Shown here: positions 22,898-30,614 of the stretch, piece by piece | Numbering within the stretch: the stretch's first letter is position 1 | How the letters are laid out: each line of letters opens with the position of its first letter | Source of the DNA: Puia dinghuensis | GTDB taxonomy: Bacteria; Bacteroidota; Bacteroidia; Chitinophagales; Chitinophagaceae | DNA length: 35,952 nt | Assembly: GCA_026225275.1 (NCBI GenBank) | Contig: JAMFSL010000197.1 | Span: 1-35,952 of the forward strand | Direction of reading: 5' to 3' | Program-made: the position numbers and the translations under genes | Notes under the pieces: model-generated | Told to the model about the DNA's origin: nothing | Databases searched by the model: none | What the model saw: the letters and a program-made list of their open reading frames with translations, nothing else

Positions 22898-23551
22898 ATG
22901 TCTACAAAACCAGGAAAAGACCCGGAGAAGCCAGAAAAAGAGCCAGCGGGCGAGGGCCTGCTCAGCGGTACCCGCCGGGACTTTCTTAAACAGTCTTCCC
23001 TGTTGTCGGCCATCGCATTCGCTCCCGCGACCGTCGTTAAGGCGGCGGAAAATCAATGGCCTGAAAAAGTGGCAGATGCATTTGAAAAAGTAGATGTTCA
23101 TCTTGAGGTCAACGGTACGAAGTACAACGTGCAGGTCGAACCACGTACTACGCTGCTGGATCTGCTGCGCGAGCAGCTGAACTTCACCGGTACTAAGAAA
23201 GGTTGCGATCGCGGCCAATGCGGGGCCTGCACGGTACACGTCAATGGCGTTCGCATCAATTCCTGCCTTAGCCTGGCGGTGACCAACGAAGGGAAGAAGA
23301 TAACCACCATAGAAGGTCTTGCTAATGGCGACCAGTTGCACCCCATGCAGGAGGCCTTCATTAAGCACGATGGTTTCCAATGCGGTTATTGCACCTCCGG
23401 TCAGATCATGTCGGCGGTGGCGCTGGTCAAAGAAGGGCGCACGCAGTCCCGGGAGCAGATCAGCGAGTTCATGAGCGGGAATATCTGCCGCTGCGGGGCC
23501 TATTCACGGATCGTTAAAGCCATTCAGGAAGTCAAAACCAACCAATCATGA
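22898..23551 (+). CDS. PaoA-like aldehyde oxidoreductase, [2Fe-2S] subunit with TAT signal (operon 2)
   Basis: The 217-residue small subunit starts with a long charged n-region (Lys/Glu/Pro-rich) before the twin-arginine motif TRRDFLKQSS (Arg26-27). Cluster 1 is Cys103, Cys108, Cys111 and Cys123; cluster 2 is Cys162, Cys165, Cys197 and Cys199. It is a clear paralogue of the subunit at 21887. The stop overlaps the FAD subunit start by 4 bp (ATGA), giving the order FeS-FAD-Mo-mocA. The protein should export the assembled heterotrimer to the periplasm. Confidence 0.94.
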   Translation: MSTKPGKDPEKPEKEPAGEGLLSGTRRDFLKQSSLLSAIAFAPATVVKAAENQWPEKVADAFEKVDVHLEVNGTKYNVQVEPRTTLLDLLREQLNFTGTKKGCDRGQCGACTVHVNGVRINSCLSLAVTNEGKKITTIEGLANGDQLHPMQEAFIKHDGFQCGYCTSGQIMSAVALVKEGRTQSREQISEFMSGNICRCGAYSRIVKAIQEVKTNQS

Positions 23552-24525
23552 ATCCATTTCAATATACCCGGTCTTTGGCGGCGGCAGGCGCTATTCAGTC
23601 GGTGCTGAAAGAGCCGCACGCGCATTTCCTGGCCGGCGGGACGAACCTCATTGACCTCATCAAGATGGGTGTCGTGACGCCGGAACGGCTGGTGGATATC
23701 AATCCATTACCGCTCAAGGGAATCGAAAAAACAGCGACCGGCCTGCGGCTCGGCGCATTGGCGACCAATAGCGAGGTGGCGGACCATCCGCTGGTGCTGC
23801 AAGGCTATCCCTTGCTGTCGCTGGCCATCAACGCCGGGGCATCCCCGCAGTTGCGCAATATGGCTACGGTTGGGGGCAATATGATGCAGCGTACCCGCTG
23901 CAACTACTTTTTTGATACGGCGATGCCTTGTAACAAGCGTTCTCCCGGCAGCGGCTGCGGAGCGCTGGAAGGGATTAACCGGATGCACGCGATTTTCGGC
24001 GCGAGTCCCGCGTGTATAGCCGTCAACCCAAGTGATATGAATGTGGCGATGGTCGCGCTCGACGCGGTCGTCCATGTTAAGGGACCGAAGGGAGAAAGGA
24101 AAATCCCCTTTGCCGATTTCCACCGCCTGCCAGGCGATCACCCGGAGAAGGACAATACGCTGGAGCGGGGTGAACTGATCATGGCAGTGGATCTGCCCGC
24201 GCCGGCTTTTTCGCAGCACGTGGCCTATCTGAAGATTCGGGACAGGACATCGTATGCATTTGCACTGGTATCCGTCGCGGCGGCGTTGAAGATGGACGGC
24301 AACATGATTACCGATGCACGCCTTGCAATGGGCGGAGTGGCGCATAAGCCGTGGCGGCTGCATGCGGCGGAGACTTTTCTGAAAGGGAAAACCCCAGGCG
24401 ACGATACCTTTAAGCAGGCGGCGCAGATCGCTATGCAGGGTGCGAAGGCCTATCGGTACAATCAATTTAAGTTAACCATGGCGCCCAATGCGATCCTGCA
24501 GGCGCTGAAAACGGCATCAGCATGA
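23548..24525 (+). CDS. PaoB-like aldehyde oxidoreductase, FAD-binding subunit with [4Fe-4S] insertion (operon 2)
   Basis: The 325-residue medium subunit has FLAGGTNLIDLIKM for FAD and the TVGGNMMQRTRC signature. The additional [4Fe-4S] cluster cysteines are Cys118, Cys128, Cys137 and Cys156, with exactly the spacing of the paralogue at 20891. Electrons would pass from molybdenum through the [2Fe-2S] centres and [4Fe-4S] to FAD and then to an unknown acceptor. It overlaps both neighbours by 4 bp. Confidence 0.94.
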   Translation: MNPFQYTRSLAAAGAIQSVLKEPHAHFLAGGTNLIDLIKMGVVTPERLVDINPLPLKGIEKTATGLRLGALATNSEVADHPLVLQGYPLLSLAINAGASPQLRNMATVGGNMMQRTRCNYFFDTAMPCNKRSPGSGCGALEGINRMHAIFGASPACIAVNPSDMNVAMVALDAVVHVKGPKGERKIPFADFHRLPGDHPEKDNTLERGELIMAVDLPAPAFSQHVAYLKIRDRTSYAFALVSVAAALKMDGNMITDARLAMGGVAHKPWRLHAAETFLKGKTPGDDTFKQAAQIAMQGAKAYRYNQFKLTMAPNAILQALKTASA

Positions 24526-26660
24526 AACAAGATAAGATAGGAGATCCGTTGGACCGCGTGGACGGCCGGCTGAAAGTGACAGGTGGGGCGAAGTATTCCG
24601 GTGAATACAAGGTGCCGGGACTTACGTACGGCGTGCTGGTACCGGCGACCATTACCAACGGTACTGTGACGGCGATGGACACCAGGGCTGCTTTGAGGGC
24701 CCCGGGCGTATTGGCGGTCATTACTCCTTTCAATGCGCCGCCGGTTCCGGGTTATCAGCCGGGTGCGGCTAAGCCGGTTAAGGGGTTGAAGCTGTTCAAC
24801 GACAACCAGGTTCATTTTAATGGGCAGCCGATTGCGCTTGTAGTGGCTGAAACCTTCGAGCGGGCCACTTATGCGGCGACCCTGATCAAAACAACTTACC
24901 AGCCCCAGCCGTTCGAAACGGATTTTCATAAGAATTTCGATAAGGGGGTGGTGCCGAATGAAGGGAAGTACAAGGATTATGTGCGGGGTGAAGCGGACGC
25001 CTATAAAAATGCACCGGTGGTAGTAGAGCAGGATTATATGCTGCCTTCCGAGATGCACAACCCGATGGAGTTGCATGTGACGACTGCCTTTTGGGATGGC
25101 GACGATAAAGTGACACTGTACACCAAGTCGCAGGGAGTCGTTGGATCCCAACGGGCGATTTCCACTGCCTTCGGCCTTGACCCGGCGAATGTGCAGATCC
25201 ATTCCCGGTTTGTAGGCGGGGCCTTCGGCTCATCGCTTCGTACCTGGCCGCATGAAGTTGCGGCAGTGCAGGCGGCGAAACTCGTGAAACGACCGGTGAA
25301 GCTGACCCTTACGCGTGAACAGATGTTTACCCTGGTGGGCTACCGGCCGCTGACGATCCAACGGATCGGGCTGGGTGCTTCGACGGATGGGAAGTTGGTG
25401 GGAATCACGCATGAGTCGCATTCCCAGACGGCGGTATATGAAGAGTTTACGGAGAATGCGGTGAATGTATCACGTTTCCTCTATGCCAGCCCGAATGCGA
25501 ATACGCGTTATAAGGTGGTACCATTGAATGTCGGGGTGCCCGCACCCATGCGCGGCCCGGGCGAAGCGACGGGGTCGTTTGCGCTGGAATCGGCACTGGA
25601 TGAATTGTCTTATAAGTTGGGTATTGACCCTATAGAGTTACGGTTGCGCAATTATACCTATACGGATCCTGAGCGGAATCTGCCCTGGTCGAGCAAATAC
25701 CTGAAAGAATGCTACCAACAGGGGGCTGAGCGGATTGGCTGGGACAAGCGTTCGGCGCAACCGGGCACGCAGCGGGATGGGGAATGGCTGATAGGGTACG
25801 GCATCGGCTGCGGAGCATTCGGAGCGTATCGCAGCAAAACGTCGGCAAAGATCAAACTGCTGCCGGATGGTACGGTGAATATTCAAAGCGCGACGAGTGA
25901 CATCGGGCCGGGGACGGCGACGTCGATGACGTTGATCGCGGCCGATACGCTGGGCATCCCGGCCGACAAGATCACCTTTCAATTAGGTGATTCTTCTTAC
26001 CCGATCGCTCCCACGCAGGGAGGATCGCAGACGGTGTCTTCGGTGGGATCAGCTGTGCATGATGCCTGCGTGGCTTTGAAACAGAAACTGAATACGCTGG
26101 CTGGTCTGTCGCCGGACACTACTGCGCCGATCGATTATGCGGGGATTCTGACAAAACATAATCTGCCGATGCTTGAATTGACGCAAGATTCCCAGGCCGG
26201 CGATGACGCTAAGAATTATTCGATGTATTCTTTTTCCGCGCATTTTGCGCAGGTATATGTGCATCCGCTGACGGGACAGGTAAGAGTGAAAAAGCTGGTA
26301 GCGGTAGTGGATGGCGGCAAAATAGTGAACCTTAAGACAGCCAGCAGCCAGATGATCGGCGGGGCGGTAGGAGGCATCGGCATGGTGCTGACGGAAGAAG
26401 CGGTGTTCGACGACCATTTCGGGCGTTATGTAAACGGCAATTTTGCCGACTACCATGTACCTGTCAATGCGGATATCCCGGACATTGAGGCGATCTTTAT
26501 CGACAAGCCAGACCCGATCATCAATCCGGTGGGTACGAAGGGGCTTGGTGAAATCTCGCTCATCGGCGTGGCGGCGGCTGTGGCCAATGCGGTATATAAT
26601 GCTTCGGGGAAGCGGATTCGGGAACTGCCGATCACTCCGGACAAGATACTAATGGCCTGA
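24522..26660 (+). CDS. PaoC-like aldehyde oxidoreductase, molybdenum-binding subunit (operon 2)
   Basis: The 712-residue large subunit has the catalytic Glu677 in TKGLGEIS, the FVGGAFGSSLRTWPHE and MRGPGEATGSFALE cofactor loops, and SDIGPGTATSM. It is about 56 residues shorter than its paralogue at 18588, mainly through lack of the loop near residue 600. Differences in the substrate pocket side (GGAFGSSLRTW against GGGFGSKGFTW) suggest a different aldehyde or heterocycle as substrate. mocA follows after 13 bp. Confidence 0.94.
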   Translation: MKQDKIGDPLDRVDGRLKVTGGAKYSGEYKVPGLTYGVLVPATITNGTVTAMDTRAALRAPGVLAVITPFNAPPVPGYQPGAAKPVKGLKLFNDNQVHFNGQPIALVVAETFERATYAATLIKTTYQPQPFETDFHKNFDKGVVPNEGKYKDYVRGEADAYKNAPVVVEQDYMLPSEMHNPMELHVTTAFWDGDDKVTLYTKSQGVVGSQRAISTAFGLDPANVQIHSRFVGGAFGSSLRTWPHEVAAVQAAKLVKRPVKLTLTREQMFTLVGYRPLTIQRIGLGASTDGKLVGITHESHSQTAVYEEFTENAVNVSRFLYASPNANTRYKVVPLNVGVPAPMRGPGEATGSFALESALDELSYKLGIDPIELRLRNYTYTDPERNLPWSSKYLKECYQQGAERIGWDKRSAQPGTQRDGEWLIGYGIGCGAFGAYRSKTSAKIKLLPDGTVNIQSATSDIGPGTATSMTLIAADTLGIPADKITFQLGDSSYPIAPTQGGSQTVSSVGSAVHDACVALKQKLNTLAGLSPDTTAPIDYAGILTKHNLPMLELTQDSQAGDDAKNYSMYSFSAHFAQVYVHPLTGQVRVKKLVAVVDGGKIVNLKTASSQMIGGAVGGIGMVLTEEAVFDDHFGRYVNGNFADYHVPVNADIPDIEAIFIDKPDPIINPVGTKGLGEISLIGVAAAVANAVYNASGKRIRELPITPDKILMA

Positions 26661-26673
26661 AAATAGTTCTCCC

Positions 26674-27267
26674 ATGAGCAAAACAGGCATCATCATCCTC
26701 GCGGCAGGCAATTCCTCCCGGTTGGGTCGGCCAAAACAATTATTGCCTTACCGCGGGAAAACTCTCCTGACGCATACGACCACCGAGGCGATCAATGCGG
26801 GTTTACATCCTGTGGTGGCAGTCACGGGCGCTTTTCATGCAGAAGTGGGCGCTGCCCTGGGCGGACAGCCACTGAGCATTGTTTTTAATCCCGTCTGGCA
26901 GGAGGGTATGGCGTCGGGGATTGTCATAGGTTTATCCAGCATACTTTCGTCGCAGCCGGATGTAGATGCAGTTATCATCGCGGTCTGCGATCAGCCTTTT
27001 ATTTCCTCGGCACTGTTGTTGGAGTTGGTCAATACTCAAAAGACGTCGGGGAAAGGCATTGTCGGCTGCGTCTACGCCAATAGCGTGGGCACCCCGGTCT
27101 TATTCAGTCGTCATTATTTTGAGGAATTGGTCTCGCTCTCGGGCAGTGAAGGGGCAAAAAAATTGTTGAAGCAGCATCCGGATGATCTTGCTAGTGTAGC
27201 CTTTCCGAATGGTCATATCGATATAGATACCGAGGAGGATGCACAGTCGCTGTTTAGTAAACTTTAA
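26674..27267 (+). CDS. mocA: Molybdenum cofactor cytidylyltransferase MocA-like
   Basis: The 197-residue nucleotidyltransferase has the N-terminal LAAGNSSRLGRPKQLLPY loop, DQP near residue 109 (AVCDQPF), GTPVLF and the metal-binding DIDTEED at the C-terminus. MocA joins CMP to molybdopterin to form the cytosine dinucleotide used by PaoABC-type enzymes, which fits its place as the last gene of operon 2. MobA, the GTP-specific relative, and related sugar nucleotidyltransferases are the alternatives; the LGRPKQLLPY sequence and context favour MocA. Confidence 0.9.
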   Translation: MSKTGIIILAAGNSSRLGRPKQLLPYRGKTLLTHTTTEAINAGLHPVVAVTGAFHAEVGAALGGQPLSIVFNPVWQEGMASGIVIGLSSILSSQPDVDAVIIAVCDQPFISSALLLELVNTQKTSGKGIVGCVYANSVGTPVLFSRHYFEELVSLSGSEGAKKLLKQHPDDLASVAFPNGHIDIDTEEDAQSLFSKL

Positions 27268-27278
27268 ACCAAGACCAC

Positions 27279-27722
27279 ATGAAGCGTTATTTACCCACGG
27301 GTTTATTCTTGCAGCCGCGCTCTTTCTTTTTGATGCCCTTGCTTTTGCTAGCCTTTTTCTCCGGGTGGGCGCAGCTTCCGCCGATAATCGGTGATCATAC
27401 GTAGGGACTTGGATTCCTGAAGAATTCGGCTATCGATCAGCATATCCTGGTACGGAATCGCCAGTTCGACATGGTGAAACTGATCCGCATATCGCCAAAA
27501 CTGATCGGCATCGGTCTCGATGAGGCTACTGCCATAGTGGTGCAAAAGGATACGCTGGAAGTAATCGGAAATTCATATGTGGCTATTTACGATTACAACA
27601 CGATCATCGGAAATGGAGAAAAGGATGGACCTTTCTTGTTCCTGCATGCGGGGCAACGCTATGACCTTGCTGACAGGAAGGTGCTGCGTGCCGCGGTTCG
27701 ATCGAGGGGGATCGGTGATTGA
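27279..27722 (+). pseudogene. Cyanophycinase-like (peptidase S51) remnant, internally deleted
   Basis: Translation from the ATG at 27279 gives a signal peptide (MKRYLPTGLFLQPRSFFLMP and further hydrophobic residues ending FSGWAQ). A TAG at 27402 follows, and then, in the same frame, GLGFLKNSAIDQHILVRNRQ, IGIGLDEATAIVVQKDTLEVIG and SYVAIYDYNTI, ending at 27722. The second part matches the C-terminal region of cyanophycinases, which hydrolyse cyanophycin, an Asp-Arg storage polymer. The central part with the catalytic serine is missing, so a large internal deletion plus a stop has inactivated the gene. Confidence 0.75.
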
Positions 27723-27758
27723 CGAGAAAATCGTTAACTTTATAGCAAATGTCATCTT

Positions 27759-28070
27759 ATGGCAACCGAAGAAAAGAAATCTTTCGCCGATATTATACAG
27801 GGCAGCAAGCCCGTGTTAGTGGATTTTTCCGCAGAGTGGTGCGGCCCATGTAAAATGATGCCGCCGATCCTGAAGGAAGTAAAAGACAAAATGGGTGAGC
27901 GGGTGACCATCCTGAAGATGGATATCGACCGGAACCCTGCCGTAGCATCGGCCTATGGTATCCAGAGCGTACCCACGCTGATCGTCTTCAGAGATGGGCA
28001 GATCAAATGGCGGCAAAGCGGCGTCACGAGGGCTGACCAATTAAAAACCGTGCTGGAAAGCGTACTCTGA
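27759..28070 (+). CDS. trxA: Thioredoxin
   Basis: The 103-residue protein is a single thioredoxin domain with the redox-active pair Cys28-Gly-Pro-Cys31 in AEWCGPCK, the buried Asp22 and the cis-proline Pro76 in QSVPTL. There is no signal peptide, so it acts in the cytosol as a general disulfide reductant. Its stop codon overlaps the start of the aldolase gene (TGATG), so the genes are probably co-transcribed, although the metabolic link is unclear. Confidence 0.95.
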   Translation: MATEEKKSFADIIQGSKPVLVDFSAEWCGPCKMMPPILKEVKDKMGERVTILKMDIDRNPAVASAYGIQSVPTLIVFRDGQIKWRQSGVTRADQLKTVLESVL

Positions 28071-28705
28071 TGGCTGACATGACTACCCTTGAGCAAATCT
28101 TCGAATATAAGATCGTAGCCATTCTGCGGGGCTGTGCACCCGACCGAATTCCTGACATCGCCGCTGCCCTTGCTGAAGGCGGGGTCAGGCTGTTGGAGGT
28201 CACCCTCAACTCACCGGGCGCGCTGGAGTCGATCAGGCAGGTATCGGCCGTCATGGGGGACAGGATGCTGGTGGGAGCGGGGACCGTACTGACTGCGACA
28301 GAGGCGGAAGCGGCTGTGGATGCCGGCGCCCGATTCATTATTTCTCCTACCCTCGATATAGAGACCATTCGAAGGACGAGGGAGTTGGGCGCGATCAGCA
28401 TTCCCGGATGCTTTACACCTACAGAGATCCTGACGGCACATCGCAACGGAGCGGATATTATCAAAGTATTTCCAGCCGGCTCTTCCGGCGCTCAATATTT
28501 CAAAGAACTTCGCGGTCCGCTGCCGCACATCCCTTTAATGCCCACCGGCGGCGTCAACCTGGACAATATCCGGGATTTCAAGGCGGCAGGAGCCGTTGCC
28601 TTCGGCATCAGTAGCGCCTTGACGCCGGCGGGGCAGGAGAATACCGGGCCTGCGCTCCGGCAATTGACCGAGAAGGCCGCGGCATTTATAAAAGCCGTAC
28701 AATGA
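28070..28705 (+). CDS. 2-dehydro-3-deoxy-6-phosphogalactonate/gluconate aldolase (KDPG aldolase family)
   Basis: The 211-residue class I aldolase has the Schiff-base Lys132 in DIIKVFPAG, the catalytic Glu43 in LLEVTLNSP, and phosphate-binding PTGGVN and GISSAL segments. It splits a 2-keto-3-deoxy-6-phospho sugar acid into pyruvate and glyceraldehyde 3-phosphate. The adjacent DgoK-type kinase, overlapping by 4 bp, points to the galactonate branch (DgoA) rather than the Entner-Doudoroff Eda reaction, although many enzymes do both. An alternative start three codons later (28079) is possible. Confidence 0.93.
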   Translation: MADMTTLEQIFEYKIVAILRGCAPDRIPDIAAALAEGGVRLLEVTLNSPGALESIRQVSAVMGDRMLVGAGTVLTATEAEAAVDAGARFIISPTLDIETIRRTRELGAISIPGCFTPTEILTAHRNGADIIKVFPAGSSGAQYFKELRGPLPHIPLMPTGGVNLDNIRDFKAAGAVAFGISSALTPAGQENTGPALRQLTEKAAAFIKAVQ

Positions 28706-29643
28706 AATTTTTTATCAGTGCTGACTGGGGCACCACCCATCTCAGGCTAAGGATAGTGGACAAGGAGCGCCAGCAGGTGATGCATGAAGTCAGGAGTGCC
28801 GATGGTATTGCAGCGACGCATGAGCAATGGCGTGAGAGTGGTCAGGGACAGGACGGAAGACTGGCATTTTACCAGGCTGTTCTTCTTCGCCAGATCCACC
28901 GGCTGCCTCCCCCTCCTGATATTTCCCTGCAAGATCTGTCCGTAGTTATATCCGGCATGGCCTCTTCCAGTGTGGGCATGATCGAGCTGCCTTATCAGCC
29001 TGTCCCCTATGATGTCAGCGGATCGGATCTGCTGCGGGTAGAGATGCAGGCCACCGATGCCTTTCCTCATTCCATTCTGCTGGTATCTGGCGCCAGGACG
29101 ACCCATGATGTCATGCGAGGGGAAGAGGTGCAATTGGCAGGTTGTCCGGCATCGGAGGACGAGGCCGAAGGGCTTTATCTTTTTCCCGGAACCCATTCCA
29201 AGCATATACTGGTCAAGGAGGGTAAGGTCATCGATTTCTCCACCTATATGACCGGAGAATTTTTTCATTTGTTGTCTGCCAGAAGTATCCTGGCCGCTTC
29301 TGTAATGACGGGCGATGCCGACCCGGTAACGACTGCTCCGGCCTTTGAGCAGGGCGTAAAAGCCAGCCGTCATGGCAGTCTCCTGCACAATGCTTTTCTG
29401 GTGCGCACCAATCAATTGCTGGGTGGTTGGACCAAAGAAGACAATTATCATTACCTTAGCGGGCTGGTGATCGGTGAGGAACTCAGATATCTCGTCGGGA
29501 CTGATATCCCGCTGACCCTTGTTTGTACGGGCAGGCTGGCAGCGTATTATTCTATGGCGTGCCGGGAGTTAGGGATTGAAGTGGAGCTCATTGATGCCGA
29601 TCAGGCGTTAGTGAACGGACATTGCCGGATGATGGAAGATTGA
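28702..29643 (+). CDS. dgoK: 2-dehydro-3-deoxygalactonokinase
   Basis: The 313-residue sugar-acid kinase has an ASKHA-type N-terminal phosphate loop (SADWGTTHLRLRIVD), ISGMASSSVGMIELPY, FPGTHSKHILVKEGKVIDFSTYMTGEFF and LVIGEELRYL, all typical of the DgoK family. It phosphorylates 2-dehydro-3-deoxygalactonate for the aldolase encoded just upstream. The order aldolase-kinase with a 4-bp overlap forms the lower part of galactonate catabolism. The dehydratase DgoD and a transporter are not in the window. Confidence 0.94.
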   Translation: MKFFISADWGTTHLRLRIVDKERQQVMHEVRSADGIAATHEQWRESGQGQDGRLAFYQAVLLRQIHRLPPPPDISLQDLSVVISGMASSSVGMIELPYQPVPYDVSGSDLLRVEMQATDAFPHSILLVSGARTTHDVMRGEEVQLAGCPASEDEAEGLYLFPGTHSKHILVKEGKVIDFSTYMTGEFFHLLSARSILAASVMTGDADPVTTAPAFEQGVKASRHGSLLHNAFLVRTNQLLGGWTKEDNYHYLSGLVIGEELRYLVGTDIPLTLVCTGRLAAYYSMACRELGIEVELIDADQALVNGHCRMMED

Positions 29644-29652
29644 TTATCTTTG
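29621..29652 (+). promoter_or_regulatory. Candidate promoter of the copper operon (ATTG - 20 bp - TATCTTTG)
   Basis: TATCTTTG at 29645-29652 matches the Bacteroidota -7 box exactly, with TTG at 29622-29624 spaced 20 bp upstream. Predicted transcription start is near 29657-29660, 2-5 bp before the ATG at 29662, so the first message would be almost leaderless. Confidence 0.55.
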
Positions 29653-29661
29653 TTATCATTC

Positions 29662-30057
29662 ATGACCGGTTTTAAGACGATACAAGGAAAGGCGTTTTTG
29701 TTGTTGATCACCTTTGTCAGCAACTTTTTTGTGATTTGTCACTGTCAGGCCAACGAGGCGCCGACGGCTGCGCACCGACATTCCTGCTGTTGCCGGAAGA
29801 ATGCATCGGCTACTCAGCATTCACATCCTGATAGTAATGAATGTCCGGCTACCCACGCCCTAAAATTTAATTTGCTGGAAAAGCAGGTGGCATCCACCTT
29901 TCTCGCCGGGGCTCCGATAGTTGCGGAGGTACCCAGACACTTCATCGTTGCCATCAACGGCGGCTTCGCTTTGGATGAGGAGCCCTTACGGAAAATATAC
30001 TTTTATAAACATTCTCCACCGGATCTTCAATCACTTTACCAGCGCTTTCTCATTTGA
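29662..30057 (+). CDS. Small exported Cys/His-rich protein of the copper operon
   Basis: With the ATG at 29662 the protein has 131 residues, a signal or anchor helix (AFLLLITFVSNFFVICH) and a Cys/His-rich stretch (AAHRHSCCCRKN, HSHPDSNECPATHALKFNLLEKQ). The clustered Cys and His residues suggest binding of copper or another soft metal in the periplasm. I do not recognise a named family, but it lies 57 bp before a DUF3347 protein and a multicopper oxidase, which together suggest copper handling. Confidence 0.72.
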   Translation: MTGFKTIQGKAFLLLITFVSNFFVICHCQANEAPTAAHRHSCCCRKNASATQHSHPDSNECPATHALKFNLLEKQVASTFLAGAPIVAEVPRHFIVAINGGFALDEEPLRKIYFYKHSPPDLQSLYQRFLI

Positions 30058-30114
30058 TATTGAATAGATGAGGTGTCATTCTATTGTTTATTATTCATCT
30101 TTCAATTCATCAAC

Positions 30115-30609
30115 ATGAAGAAGTTATTTTTATCAGCGATTTTATTTATCCCCTTCTTTTCGCCGTCTGTTTTTGCTCAATCATCCGCTCTGTCTCCTAT
30201 TCTGACCGCCTACTACCAGGTAAAAGATGCGCTGGCGGCCGATGATGCCAAGGCTGCCGCGACTGCTGCGGGTGGACTTTTGAAGGCCATCAATGGCGTC
30301 GATATGACAGCGCTGCAGCCGAAGGACCACCAGGCCTTCATGGCGTTGCAGGATAAACTGGCCTACGATAGCCGGCATATGTCCGAATCCTCCGATATCA
30401 GTCATCAGCGGGAGCATTTTACTTCTCTGTCGGCCAATCTGTTCAAGCTGGCTAAGCAGGCCCGGCTATCCGACCAACCTATTTATGAGGACTATTGTCC
30501 TATGAAGAAGGCCTACTGGCTGAGCAGTGATGAGACGATCAAAAACCCATATTTCGGCAGTAGCATGCCGACTTGCGGCAAGGTGTCAACCACGTTGAAA
30601 CCGGAATAA
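30115..30609 (+). CDS. DUF3347-domain exported protein
   Basis: The ATG at 30115 gives 164 residues with a signal peptide (MKKLFLSAILFIPFFSPSVFAQ). The rest is a helical DUF3347 domain: SPILTAYYQVKDALAADDAKAA, then the conserved tail YEDYCPMKKAYWLS, IKNPYFGSSMPTCG with two Cys and Met residues that could ligate copper. Such domains occur fused to, or beside, heavy-metal efflux proteins of the CusB type. It is the middle gene of the copper operon, 5 bp before the multicopper oxidase. Exact role not known. Confidence 0.88.
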   Translation: MKKLFLSAILFIPFFSPSVFAQSSALSPILTAYYQVKDALAADDAKAAATAAGGLLKAINGVDMTALQPKDHQAFMALQDKLAYDSRHMSESSDISHQREHFTSLSANLFKLAKQARLSDQPIYEDYCPMKKAYWLSSDETIKNPYFGSSMPTCGKVSTTLKPE

Positions 30610-30614
30610 CGCTT

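Noticed and set aside
22739-23380. 213-codon minus-strand open frame opposite the second Fe-S subunit
   Set aside because: It is the antisense shadow of the 22898-23551 gene, with no family features; the plus-strand frame has all cluster cysteines.
27735-27742. TAACTTTA as a thioredoxin promoter
   Set aside because: The -7 match is imperfect and no TTG lies at the required 19-21 bp distance (the nearest is 13 bp away).
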